A stretch of DNA of 64,000 nt from Bacillota bacterium (GTDB taxonomy: Bacteria > Bacillota > UBA4882 > UBA8346): the NCBI GenBank assembly GCA_023401925.1, contig JAEXDA010000049.1, positions 62,001-126,000 of the forward strand, in the 5' to 3' direction. The notes below the pieces were generated by a model. The model had not been told where the DNA came from. It searched no databases and was given only the letters and a program-made list of their open reading frames with translations. Positions 52,579 to 60,892 of the stretch are shown here, piece by piece. Both the position numbers and the translations under genes were made by a program. How positions within the stretch are numbered: the first letter of the stretch is position 1; every line of letters starts with the position of its first letter.

Positions 52579-52890
52579 TTACATTGCCAAAGCTTTTTTC
52601 AATACTCGTTCCCCATCCATCCTTCCATAATCATTACTGTCAATAATCTCTACTTTTATTCCCTTCCGCTCATAATTTTCTTTAAACTTGTTGATCATAA
52701 ATCCCACTTGCGGACCCAATAGTAAAATATCCGTATCGTTTTCAACTTTCTTAAAATCACTTTCTGCAACCGCCCTTATTTCTACATCTTTTTTCATTTC
52801 TGCTGCTGCTAAACGCATCTTTACAACTAACATACTGGTAGACATTCCAGCAGCACAAATTAAGGTAATTTTTTTAATGACCCCATTCAT
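52579..52890 (-). CDS. PTS EIIB component, lactose/cellobiose family (copy 2)
   Basis: The 103-residue cytosolic domain has the phosphocysteine in ITLICAAGMSTSMLV (C12) and ILLLGPQVGFMINKFKENYE, the family's second signature. I take ATG 52890, since the upstream frame has no better ribosome site. It parallels the EIIB gene at 54587 (about half the residues agree by eye). Two EIIB proteins with one EIIC suggest redundancy, or that one serves another EIIC. Confidence 0.92.
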   Translation of the reverse strand: MNGVIKKITLICAAGMSTSMLVVKMRLAAAEMKKDVEIRAVAESDFKKVENDTDILLLGPQVGFMINKFKENYERKGIKVEIIDSNDYGRMDGERVLKKALAM

Positions 52891-52960
52891 AACACCATTC
52901 CACCCTTTTTCATTTTTCATGCTTTTCATACGAAAAACTTTATTTGTTTTTTGATGAATA

Positions 52961-52989
52961 AACCATATCGGTTGAAAACCGATATGGTT
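52961..52989 (-). terminator. Perfect 13-bp hairpin after the porin gene
   Basis: AACCATATCGGTT pairs with AACCGATATGGTT around a three-base loop, 50 bases after the porin stop. Only TTTATT follows on the minus strand, so termination may be incomplete and allow readthrough into the EIIB gene. Confidence 0.7.
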
Positions 52990-53038
52990 GCCCCGGAAAT
53001 AAAAAATTCTTGAATTAAAATGCTAATTTCCTTGGTTT

Positions 53039-54349
53039 TTAAAAATGGTAATTCACAAAAACGCGAAACCCATTCCTATCTGCTTCGTTAGGGTCTGTCG
53101 CGGTAGCAAGTTTGCCTAATTTTTGACAATAATATCTGGTTTGCAAATCGATGTTTTTTTGAATTGCATAATCAAAACCGATTGCGTATCCATGGAGGTA
53201 AGTATAGTTCCCTTTATCAGTACTATCCGGGGCAGCGTAAAGGCTCCAGTTATCATCGGCGCATGAGCCATTCATGGAACCGTTTCTCTGATATTTTGCA
53301 AATTCCAGCAAAATATCATAAGAGCCGCGTACATGGAAATCCATCTGTTTATATTGAAGCCCATACCGATAGTTGTAATTATACTCATCAGCATCGGTCC
53401 TGGCATAAGCTCCCCGAATCAACAAATTTTGACCGAGTTTTTGATGGACAGCAAGTTCGGCAGCTCTACTTTGGCCTTCGAAAGTCTCACTGTTTCCTCC
53501 GAAAAGCAAGTTTACATTAGTACTCTTGGTGATGTCCTTATTAAAGCTAATGCCATAACCATCCGCCGAAGTCTTCGCGGGGTCATTGCCGCTCCTAAAG
53601 TATCCTGTATCAGCAAATTGGCCATAAAATACTGCTGTTTTAATATTTTTACCAAAATCAAAGCGAATACCGTTCATACCTTCACCAAGAGCCATACAAT
53701 CACCTAAATATACCCCAATAGATCCCATAGAGATTTCAACGTCGCCAACTTTTCCGGTTAACCAAGCGCTTGTCAAACTCGTAGCAGCGTTTGTTGCGCC
53801 CTTAACCTCAGTTTCTCTACCCCAAAAATAATAGCTTTTTGATATAATGTGACCAGACCATGCATCATTAACTTTTAAATCACCCATTATCCACAAATAC
53901 AGGCGCTGCATTCCTTGTCCAAAATCTGTATCACCGTTTTGGGTAACATTCCGATATCTTGCACTCAAATAACCGGATAAATTTAACTTATCGTTTAAGG
54001 TATCCTGTTTCGCTTCTCCTGTCATCAAAGTGGCATCAATTTTAGCCAACTCATTGCTAAACTCCTTCTGAAGTTTTGTGATGAGTTCTTTTTGTTCGGC
54101 ATTCGCCTTGACGGAATTTTCAACAGCCCGTCCAACAATAATCGCCACTTCATAACGGCTCAAAACTTTATCACCCTTAAAAGCACCATCGGTATAACCT
54201 TCAATAATTCCGGCTTTTTGCAATTGTGTCAAGGCATCGTAAACCCAACTTCCTGTCGGCACATCGGCAAACATGCCAATGGCAAATGCGGTGCCGGCTA
54301 CTATGAATAGAAACATAAAAACCAATACAATGACTCCAATCTTTTTCAT
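53039..54349 (-). CDS. SLH-domain outer-membrane porin
   Basis: The 436-residue protein has a signal peptide (MKKIGVIVLVFMFLFIVAGT, cleaved near AFA). An SLH domain follows (MFADVPTGSWVYDALTQLQK, then AGIIEGYTDGAFKGDKVLSR, about 27-75), then a coiled-coil (about 78-115). A beta-barrel then ends at NGFRVFVNYHF with terminal phenylalanine. This is the layout of the Omp-alpha/Mep45-type porins that diderm Firmicutes tether to peptidoglycan through SLH. It lies within the PTS gene group behind a -24/-12-like site. I infer an induced pore for oligosaccharides. A general structural porin is the alternative. Confidence 0.9.
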   Translation of the reverse strand: MKKIGVIVLVFMFLFIVAGTAFAIGMFADVPTGSWVYDALTQLQKAGIIEGYTDGAFKGDKVLSRYEVAIIVGRAVENSVKANAEQKELITKLQKEFSNELAKIDATLMTGEAKQDTLNDKLNLSGYLSARYRNVTQNGDTDFGQGMQRLYLWIMGDLKVNDAWSGHIISKSYYFWGRETEVKGATNAATSLTSAWLTGKVGDVEISMGSIGVYLGDCMALGEGMNGIRFDFGKNIKTAVFYGQFADTGYFRSGNDPAKTSADGYGISFNKDITKSTNVNLLFGGNSETFEGQSRAAELAVHQKLGQNLLIRGAYARTDADEYNYNYRYGLQYKQMDFHVRGSYDILLEFAKYQRNGSMNGSCADDNWSLYAAPDSTDKGNYTYLHGYAIGFDYAIQKNIDLQTRYYCQKLGKLATATDPNEADRNGFRVFVNYHF

Positions 54350-54472
54350 TGCTTTCCCTCCTAAGTTGTTATTCTGTTTTTGACTTACGACCGTCCTGAA
54401 AAAAATTCATCTCCTTTGTTTCAGACCTTTTAATAGGCATATGTTAATTTTGCGTTTCATATAAATCAATAA

Positions 54473-54488
54473 AGCATAAAACATACCA
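54473..54488 (-). promoter_or_regulatory. Sigma-54-like promoter for the porin
   Basis: The minus strand reads TGGTATGTTTTATGCT. GG and GC are ten bases apart, as required, but the flanking bases are weaker than in the other two sites. It lies 124 bases upstream of the porin ATG and downstream, in the reading direction, of a terminator. Confidence 0.5.
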
Positions 54489-54510
54489 AAACTCTGATAA
54501 GCTATAAAAC

Positions 54511-54551
54511 AAAAACGCATCTGATGTTTTAATACCACCGGATGCGTTTTT
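54511..54551 (-). terminator. Terminator between EIIB and porin genes
   Basis: AAAAACGCATC and GATGCGTTTTT pair perfectly over 11 bases, followed on the minus strand by GTTTTATAG. It ends the EIIA-EIIB transcript 36 bases after the EIIB stop, so the porin needs its own promoter. Confidence 0.85.
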
Positions 54552-54586
54552 ATATCGTAAATTAAATTGTTATATACTTTTATTAC

Positions 54587-54886
54587 CTACATTACCAACG
54601 CCTCTTGTAGCACCTTCTTCCCGTTCAGCATACCGTAATCAACGCTGTCAATAACCGCTACCTTTATTCCCTTGGGTTCATATGCCTCTTTAAACTTTTT
54701 TAGCATATATCCTACCTGCGGTCCAAGTAATAAGATATCCGTGTCGGTTTCATAGTCCTTGAATTTGCTCTCGGATGTTGCCCTTACTGTTACATCCAGA
54801 CCTAGTTCCGCGATGGCCGCATTCATTTTCGCCATCAATAAACTAGTGGACATCCCTGCTGCGCAAACCAAAGTAACCTTTTTCAT
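54587..54886 (-). CDS. PTS EIIB component, lactose/cellobiose family (copy 1)
   Basis: The 99-residue protein has the phosphocysteine in VTLVCAAGMSTSLLM (C8) and ILLLGPQVGYMLKKFKEAYE. It lies 94 bases after the EIIA gene and ends at a strong terminator, so EIIA and EIIB form one transcript. It accepts phosphate from EIIA and passes it to sugar on EIIC. Confidence 0.94.
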   Translation of the reverse strand: MKKVTLVCAAGMSTSLLMAKMNAAIAELGLDVTVRATSESKFKDYETDTDILLLGPQVGYMLKKFKEAYEPKGIKVAVIDSVDYGMLNGKKVLQEALVM

Positions 54887-54980
54887 TACTCATTCTCCTT
54901 ATAAAATTTTATTCCACTATTCATCTTTAAATCCCGTTGGAAGTAATGTTATTATTCCTACGGCTTATAATAAAAGGATT

Positions 54981-55301
54981 TTATTTATCTGAATCACTAC
55001 AAAGTTTTTCATACATATCGATCATTTCCTGTGCTAAGTCCTTGACAGTCATCGCATTCATCAAATGATCCTGGGCATGAACCATTAGTAATGTAACATT
55101 CTGTCCTTTGCCATCAGCTTCTTCCTGAATGAGATGCGCTTGAACCTCATGGGCTCTTGCCAAATCATCGCAGGCTTGTTCATGCAATACTCTGGCCTCG
55201 GCAATTTTACCTATCTTAGCCAAACGGATGGCTTCAATCGATTTACTTCTGGCATTTCCCCCATTAACGATTAATTGCATTACAATGTTTTGGTAATCCA
55301 T
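54981..55301 (-). CDS. PTS EIIA component, lactose/cellobiose family
   Basis: The 106-residue protein is three-helical. The phosphohistidine is in LLMVHAQDHLMNAM (H75). IVNGGNARSKSIEAIRLAKI and EADGKGQNVTLLMVHAQDHL are family-typical. ATG 55301 follows GAAAGGGTG, and a longer frame upstream (to 55355) has no ribosome site. It is the first gene downstream of a good -24/-12 promoter (55386) and divergent from the LevR-type activator gene. Confidence 0.95.
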   Translation of the reverse strand: MDYQNIVMQLIVNGGNARSKSIEAIRLAKIGKIAEARVLHEQACDDLARAHEVQAHLIQEEADGKGQNVTLLMVHAQDHLMNAMTVKDLAQEMIDMYEKLCSDSDK

Positions 55302-55385
55302 CTTTAGCACCCTTTCTGGCAAATTCCCCATCAAAATAAAATTTTTTGTTTTCATTTCTTAATCTTACATATTTATATAAAATAA

Positions 55386-55401
55386 AGCAAAATCCATGCC
55401 A
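55386..55401 (-). promoter_or_regulatory. Sigma-54 (-24/-12) promoter for EIIA-EIIB
   Basis: The minus strand reads TGGCATGGATTTTGCT, matching the TGGCAC-N5-TTGCW consensus with GG and GC ten bases apart. It lies 85 bases upstream of the EIIA ATG in the divergent region shared with the LevR-type gene, whose product should bind within the 210 bases beyond it. Confidence 0.85.
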
Positions 55402-55611
55402 AAACACTCAAGAATTTGCTTTAAAACGTCCCTTGAAATCCATCTTAATAACTTGTAAACTTATTTTATCGATTAATAAAAACAAACCAAAAATAATTTT
55501 ATTATTCAGCTGGGGGACATTTTTAATATTAACATCATCAGCACAAAAAAACTTTCATGATATAAATATTTTAAAATTAATTTAAAGTATAAATAAAGCG
55601 GAGGACTCTGC

Positions 55612-58287
55612 ATGAAAAGAATCGATACAGTATATGAAAAGCTCAAAGAACTCAGTAAGAAAACTGGGATCACAACTGAAAATATAGCAGACAGTCTCGG
55701 ACTTAGCAGAGCCAACGTAAGTAATGATCTCAATAAGTTGTGCGAAGAAGGCAAAGCCGTCAAGGAAGAAGGTACTAGACCTGTTTTATATAAAGCTGTC
55801 CAAAATCAAGACCTCGTTGAAGAAAAAAATATTCTGGATGAGTTAGCAGCAAAAAACCCCAGTCTTTTTGCTGCCGTTGAACAAGCGAAAGCAGCCATTC
55901 TCTATCCTCCGAAAGGCATGCCCATTCTGATTCTGGGAGAGACCGGAACCGGGAAATCTATGTTCGCCGGACTTATCCACCAATATGCCGTTGAAATGGA
56001 ACGGATGCCGGATGCCTCACCTTTTATCGTTTTCAACTGCGCCGATTATGCCAACAATCCCCAATTGCTACTTAGCCAATTATTCGGCGCCCGAAAGGGA
56101 TCTTACACCGGAGCCGACAGTGATAAAGCCGGCCTCATCGAGAAAGCCCACGAGGGTGTGTTGTTTTTGGATGAAGTTCACCGGCTTCCCCCGGAAGGAC
56201 AGGAAATGTTTTTCACCTTTATGGATACGGGGACTTATCGGAGACTGGGCGAAACCGATGTCGAAAGGACTTCCAAAGTACTGATTATTTGTGCCACAAC
56301 CGAAAATCCTGATTCCGCTTTACTAAAAACATTTACCCGCCGAATCCCCATGATTATCAGAATGCCGAGCCTCCATGAACGGAATATGGAAGAAAGGTTC
56401 AATCTAATCAGTCAATTCTTCCGGGAAGAGTCTTCCCGCCTGGGTAAACCCATTTCAGTCTCGATTAATTCGATGAAGTCTTTTTTAAGTTATCATTGTC
56501 CCAATAATGTCGGTCAATTGAAAACCGATATTCAGCTGGCCTGCGCCAAAGCCTATGCAGACTTCATATCGAATAAAAAAGACCTCATCAAAATCAACAG
56601 TACCGACCTTCCCTCTTATATTCGGGAAGGTTTATATTCAGAGACGGAACATCGCCAATTATGGACCAAATTAATCGGGATTAATAAAAGATATTGCATT
56701 TTTGACAGCAGCGAAGAAAAAATCCTTTTTGAAGAAGATAAGGAAAATATTTATGATATGATCGATCTCCGCGTCCATGAGCTGAAAATCCAGGGAGTCA
56801 GCAATGAAATTTTGGAGCAAGCAATGGAGAAAGATATCCAGGAATATTTTTCATCCTATCTGCAAAGCGTTAATCAGCATATTGATTTTTCCAATCTGGA
56901 AAGTATCGTCAGCCGGGATATTATTCAGGTAGTAGAAGAAATTATTCGATTCAGCGAAGAAAAACTGGAAAAAACCTTTAGCACTCAGATCCATTATGGA
57001 ATGGCAGTTCATATTTCCAATTCCATTGAGCGTATCAAACGGGGAAAAAAAATCATCAATCCCCAATTAAATAAGATCAGGACCGAATACAGCGAAGAGT
57101 TCACTATCGCAGTGGATTGCCTCAAGATCATCGGTCGCGTTCTGGATATCACCCTGCCCATCGATGAAGCCGGTTTTTTAGCCATGTTCTTCGTATATCA
57201 TGAAGGCGCCATCAAAAAACCAAAAAACAATGTAAAAATCATCATCATCGCTCATGGATCAGCCACAGCAACTTCAATGGCTGAGACGGCCAACCATTTG
57301 CTGGGAGTCCGATACGCCTTTGGAATCAACGCTCCTTTGGATGAACAGCCCCAACAGGTGATTGAAAAATTAAAAAATTATTTGAAAGAAACAGCTATCG
57401 ACTCCGATATCTTGTTCTTAGTGGATATGGGTTCCCTCACCAATTTCGGCCAAGAAATCGAAAAAGATTTTGGTATCCGGACCAAAACAATCCCTTTGGT
57501 CAGCACTTTACATGTCATTGAAGCCACCAGAAAGGCAATGCTCGGGTATCCGCTGGAAGAAGTGTATAAGGATACTTTAGAAGTTGACGAACTGTTGGAT
57601 AATGACTATCCAATGCCTCCCAAGGCTAGCGATGAGGAAACTCTAGTGATTGCGACATTATGCACAACCGGGGAAGGCGGAGCCGAGGTTATGAAAGGTA
57701 TCCTGGAAACACAATTAAATTTTAGCGGCACTCCGGTCAAAATTATTCCCCTCAGCATTCTTGGAAACGAAAGTATTGAAACCAAGCTTAAAAATATTCA
57801 GGAAGGATACCGCTTAATTTGCGTGGTTGGTTCATTCAAAGTCAATACTGACGTCCCACAATATAGAGTGGATGAAGTCCTCAATCAAACGGCGCTTAAA
57901 GATATCAAAAAACTGATTGATATTGAAAATACCTATCTTAAGCTCGGCGACACTTTAGATAATCATCTCAAAAATATCGAAGGCCCATCGACCCTTAAAA
58001 AAATCAAAAAATTTATTAAACACATGGAAAACAGCCTCAAAATAAAAATTCCCACCAGTCCTTTGATAGGCATTGCCATGCACATCGGGTGCATGCTTGA
58101 TAGGCTCAAAAGCGGTGGAAGTGTTGATGAATTTAAAGAAAAAGAACAATACATTCAGGAAAAGCCCTTACTTTACAATGCCGTTCAACAAGAATGCACC
58201 GAATTAAACAACTATTATCAAATTACCATCTCCGACGATGAAATTTGTTACCTGATGGTTCTCTTTAGTAATTCCATGTCCGAATAA
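55612..58287 (+). CDS. LevR-type sigma-54-dependent transcriptional activator with PRD and PTS domains
   Basis: The 891-residue activator has an N-terminal helix-turn-helix (TTENIADSLGLSRANVSNDL, about 21-40) and an AAA+ domain with Walker A GETGTGKS (109-116), the sigma-54 contact loop KGSYTGA (162-168) and Walker B VLFLDE (183-188). These are followed by a first PRD (about 410-530), an EIIA-Man-like domain (IIIIAHGSATATSMAETANH), an EIIB-like domain and a second PRD (about 780-891). PRD histidines are phosphorylated by HPr or EIIB, so activity follows PTS flux. It is divergent from EIIA and should drive the three -24/-12 promoters nearby with RpoN. Confidence 0.94.
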   Translation: MKRIDTVYEKLKELSKKTGITTENIADSLGLSRANVSNDLNKLCEEGKAVKEEGTRPVLYKAVQNQDLVEEKNILDELAAKNPSLFAAVEQAKAAILYPPKGMPILILGETGTGKSMFAGLIHQYAVEMERMPDASPFIVFNCADYANNPQLLLSQLFGARKGSYTGADSDKAGLIEKAHEGVLFLDEVHRLPPEGQEMFFTFMDTGTYRRLGETDVERTSKVLIICATTENPDSALLKTFTRRIPMIIRMPSLHERNMEERFNLISQFFREESSRLGKPISVSINSMKSFLSYHCPNNVGQLKTDIQLACAKAYADFISNKKDLIKINSTDLPSYIREGLYSETEHRQLWTKLIGINKRYCIFDSSEEKILFEEDKENIYDMIDLRVHELKIQGVSNEILEQAMEKDIQEYFSSYLQSVNQHIDFSNLESIVSRDIIQVVEEIIRFSEEKLEKTFSTQIHYGMAVHISNSIERIKRGKKIINPQLNKIRTEYSEEFTIAVDCLKIIGRVLDITLPIDEAGFLAMFFVYHEGAIKKPKNNVKIIIIAHGSATATSMAETANHLLGVRYAFGINAPLDEQPQQVIEKLKNYLKETAIDSDILFLVDMGSLTNFGQEIEKDFGIRTKTIPLVSTLHVIEATRKAMLGYPLEEVYKDTLEVDELLDNDYPMPPKASDEETLVIATLCTTGEGGAEVMKGILETQLNFSGTPVKIIPLSILGNESIETKLKNIQEGYRLICVVGSFKVNTDVPQYRVDEVLNQTALKDIKKLIDIENTYLKLGDTLDNHLKNIEGPSTLKKIKKFIKHMENSLKIKIPTSPLIGIAMHIGCMLDRLKSGGSVDEFKEKEQYIQEKPLLYNAVQQECTELNNYYQITISDDEICYLMVLFSNSMSE

Positions 58288-58364
58288 AGTGCCTTCTCTT
58301 GGATAACAAAACAGAATATAGGAAAACGAAGTGCTTCATGATCCTGTTTTTCGCTTTTAGCTAT

Positions 58365-58424
58365 TCATGATGATTTTTTGGCTTCCAAGATGGATCCGGC
58401 ACTCATCGAGAATTCATATTGATA
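58365..58424 (-). pseudogene. Relic of the 3' end of a second enzyme I gene
   Basis: The minus strand reads QYEFSMSAGSILEAKKSS before TGA (58365-58367), matching the C-terminus of enzyme I (the intact gene at 44856 ends DEFSMSASSLLEAKK). Base-level differences from the intact gene show that it is not a recent copy. It overlaps the 3' end of the NUDIX gene in another frame. It indicates that a ptsI gene once stood beside the LevR-type regulator. Confidence 0.75.
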
Positions 58425-58806
58425 TATTATGCCAAGTCTCCCAGAACGTTTGGTCGCTCTCCGGCTTATCCAGCGCATCGATTTCCTCCGGGCTTACCCA
58501 CTTGAACTTCTGGCATTCAATAGCCTGAAGCTCTCCGCCGGTAATCCGGCATTCAAAATAAATGATGATGATCTGGCGCAGCTTTTTGACAGTAGAAACC
58601 ACCTCTAAAACCGCGCCGACCTCAGCTTTGACTCCCAGTTCTTCGAGAAGTTCCCGCCGCATACAGGAGCGCGGATCTTCCCCGAGCTCAATTTTCCCGC
58701 CCGGGAATTCCCATTTCCCGCCTTCAGACCCTTTCGGCAATCTTTTGGCCATAAGGATGCGGCCATTTTCCCTAATGAATGCGGCGGTAACCACAATCTG
58801 TTCCAA
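58414..58806 (-). CDS. NUDIX hydrolase (MutT-like)
   Basis: The 130-residue enzyme probably cleans damaged nucleoside triphosphates such as 8-oxo-dGTP. The NUDIX box is GGKIELGEDPRSCMRRELLE followed by ELGV, complete with REXXEE-type metal ligands, and KWEFPGGK is typical of MutT. I favour TTG 58806, seven bases after AAAGGA, which puts VVTAAFI at the usual N-terminal place. An ATG at 58857 adds 17 unmatched residues. Its last codons overlap the ptsI relic. Confidence 0.88.
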   Translation of the reverse strand: MEQIVVTAAFIRENGRILMAKRLPKGSEGGKWEFPGGKIELGEDPRSCMRRELLEELGVKAEVGAVLEVVSTVKKLRQIIIIYFECRITGGELQAIECQKFKWVSPEEIDALDKPESDQTFWETWHNISI

Positions 58807-58985
58807 GATAACAGTCCTTTCGTATCCCTGGAATCTGTGCGAAAATGAATTAGTCACATAGACAGCGGCACCTTGGTGCCAAAGACACTACTAGCATATT
58901 TCTTTTGCCAGGGATTAAAAAATTAGTGCAATCTCTCTGTTACTGGTCTTAAATTTTATCATATTTTGCTTTTCTCTGTGCCCTC

Positions 58986-59023
58986 TGTGTCTCTGTGGCA
59001 ATTCAATTGGCCACAGAGACACA
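58986..59023. repeat. 14-bp perfect inverted repeat of the CTCTGTGTCTCTGTGGC type
   Basis: TGTGTCTCTGTGGC pairs with GCCACAGAGACACA around ten AT-rich bases, 18 bases after the tyrS stop. The preceding TTTTCTCTGTGCCCTCTGTG resembles the run at 18291. Probably a dispersed short repeat that may also work as the tyrS terminator. Confidence 0.6.
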
Positions 59024-59040
59024 AAGATTTAATCTCCCCC

Positions 59041-60264
59041 TTATACCAGCTTGATTACTTGAAAATCCTTCTTCCCTTTTTTAAGAGTCAGTTTGTCATC
59101 TTTGAAGTCTTTCGTTTCAACCATCCGGTTTAAATCGCTTACCTTTTGATCGAATAACGCGATACCGCCTTGAGCTACCAAGCGTTTGGCCTCGCTGCGG
59201 GTGGGGGCCAGTCTGGCATGTACGACTAAATCAATAATCCCCATTCCCTTTTCCATCTCGCCCCGGGATAATTCAATTACTTCGACCATCTCTTCATTGC
59301 CGGCCCCACCAAATAAAGCTCCCGCCGCCTGTTCCGCCTTTTTAGCCTCCTCTTCGCCATGGGTTAATTTGGTTACTTCATAGGCTAAAATCTTCTTGGC
59401 TTCATTGATTTCTTGATCTTTCAGAGCTCCCAGCCGCCGCACCTCATCCATGGGCAGGAAAGTGTATAATGCTAAAAATCTTTCCACATCCCGGTCATCG
59501 GTATTCCGCCAATATTGATAAAAGTCGTAGGGGCTGGTCTTACCGGGATCAAGCCAGACGGCCCCGGCTTCGGTTTTCCCCATTTTCCGGCCGTTACTGG
59601 TCGTTAAAAGCGGGAAGGTAATTCCATAAGCTTCTTTGCCATCCAAACGGCGAATCAAATCCGCGCCCGATAAAATATTGGACCATTGGTCATCACCGCC
59701 CATCTGCAATTTACAACCGTATTTCCTGGACAGCATCAGAAAATCATAAGATTGGAGCAGCATATAATTGAATTCGATAAATGTTAAGCCCTTTTCCATA
59801 CGCATTTTATAACATTCGGCGGTCAGCATCCGGTTGACTGAAAACTGGGAACCGATTTCCCGCAAAAATTCGATATAATTGAGTTCCAGTAACCAATCGG
59901 CATTATTGACCATCAAAGCCTCATCATGGTCAAAGGTAATATACCTCGAAAGCTGTCTCTTAAAACAAGCCGCATTATGGGCAATGGTTTCCTGGGTCAT
60001 CATTTTCCGCAATTCGCTTTTACCGCTCGGGTCGCCAATCATCGCCGTGCCCCCGCCAAGAATGGCAATGGGACGGTGTCCCGCCCTTTGCATATGGGCC
60101 ATCGCCATAATCGGCAACATACTGCCGACATGCAAACTATCTGCCGTCGGATCAAAGCCGATATAAAAAGTAACCTTCTCCTTTTCCAGCAACTCGAAAA
60201 GGGGTTCCTGATGGGTCGTCTGCTTGATGAATCCCCGTTCTTGCAAAACCTCAAAGACTGACAT
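59041..60264 (-). CDS. tyrS: Tyrosyl-tRNA synthetase
   Basis: The 407-residue class I synthetase charges tRNA-Tyr. The HIGH-like motif is LHVG (44-47) in FDPTADSLHVGSMLP, and the KMSKS-like motif is KMGKT (227-231). LQMGGDDQWSNI lies in the tyrosine pocket, and a C-terminal S4 domain (about 340-407) contains APTRSEAKRLVAQGGI. ATG 60264 follows TTAGGAGGG, and a longer frame upstream is not used. The KMGKT form is the TyrZ-like rather than the Bacillus TyrS-like subtype. A T-box leader controls it. Confidence 0.95.
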   Translation of the reverse strand: MSVFEVLQERGFIKQTTHQEPLFELLEKEKVTFYIGFDPTADSLHVGSMLPIMAMAHMQRAGHRPIAILGGGTAMIGDPSGKSELRKMMTQETIAHNAACFKRQLSRYITFDHDEALMVNNADWLLELNYIEFLREIGSQFSVNRMLTAECYKMRMEKGLTFIEFNYMLLQSYDFLMLSRKYGCKLQMGGDDQWSNILSGADLIRRLDGKEAYGITFPLLTTSNGRKMGKTEAGAVWLDPGKTSPYDFYQYWRNTDDRDVERFLALYTFLPMDEVRRLGALKDQEINEAKKILAYEVTKLTHGEEEAKKAEQAAGALFGGAGNEEMVEVIELSRGEMEKGMGIIDLVVHARLAPTRSEAKRLVAQGGIALFDQKVSDLNRMVETKDFKDDKLTLKKGKKDFQVIKLV

Positions 60265-60441
60265 TAAAATCCCTCCTAATTTTAAATTCGGAATACAGGA
60301 GCCAGAAATCAAAAGACTATTTCCTAAACTGGCTGGTAAAATTGATCACCCGTTGTTCAAGAATAAATTGAGCCAAGCGTAGTCTCCTCAAAAGTCGCTT
60401 CTTCAGGCTACTGCCTTCTGCATTCTAACTCCTTACAAAAT

Positions 60442-60762
60442 AAAAAACCTCCTTCCTTCTATAAGGACGAGGTTTCGTGGTACCACCTTAATTTATGCGC
60501 CATTGAAGTTATCATTCGCTTTCTTCCGCGACGCACCTTTAACCGCTGTAACGGGCGGACCGTCTCAGCCTATCAAAATGCCTGGAATAGGACGTTAATG
60601 TCTCATCCAGACGTTATTTCAGCCGGAGGCTCCGGAGAGTATCTCACCTGCCGCATCCGTCGGGTTTGCACCGGAAACACCCGATCTCTACTGTCACTAC
60701 GGCTGGTTTATGGAACGAAATTCCCCAAAGGTAAATTTCGTCAAAGCTCCTTCATTGCCTTT
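60442..60762 (-). ncRNA. T-box riboswitch leader of tyrS
   Basis: The minus strand contains the T-box core AAGGTGGTACCACG (complement of 60476-60489) in the antiterminator, followed by a terminator (ACCTCGTCC...GGAGG then TTTTTT, 60442-60473). The upstream part folds into long stems, and a UAC triplet within GGTGAGATACTCTCC (near 60640) is a candidate tyrosine specifier. Uncharged tRNA-Tyr should stabilise the antiterminator and switch on tyrS. The exact specifier loop is my inference. Confidence 0.85.
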
Positions 60763-60769
60763 GAAAGGA

Positions 60770-60798
60770 ATTATAACATGAAAATCAGGAAACGACAA
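60770..60798 (-). promoter_or_regulatory. Sigma-70 promoter of the tyrS leader
   Basis: On the minus strand TTGTCG and TATAAT are exactly 17 bases apart, and TG stands one base before the -10 (extended -10). Transcription should start near 60762, giving a leader of about 500 bases that holds the T-box. Confidence 0.7.
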
Positions 60799-60892
60799 GA
60801 TTCTTTGAAGTCCGCAGATTATCCTGACGGTTTCTGGATAAAATTAATTTGCCGGCAGGAATTTGAACAGCTTTCTGTGGAATGGAATGATT

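Noticed and set aside
18291..59023. TTTTCTCTGTG/GCGCCTC-type runs as a dispersed regulatory element
   Set aside because: Only two diverged occurrences (18291 and 58973) were found, and similar runs are frequent in unrelated genomes, so no specific role is claimed.
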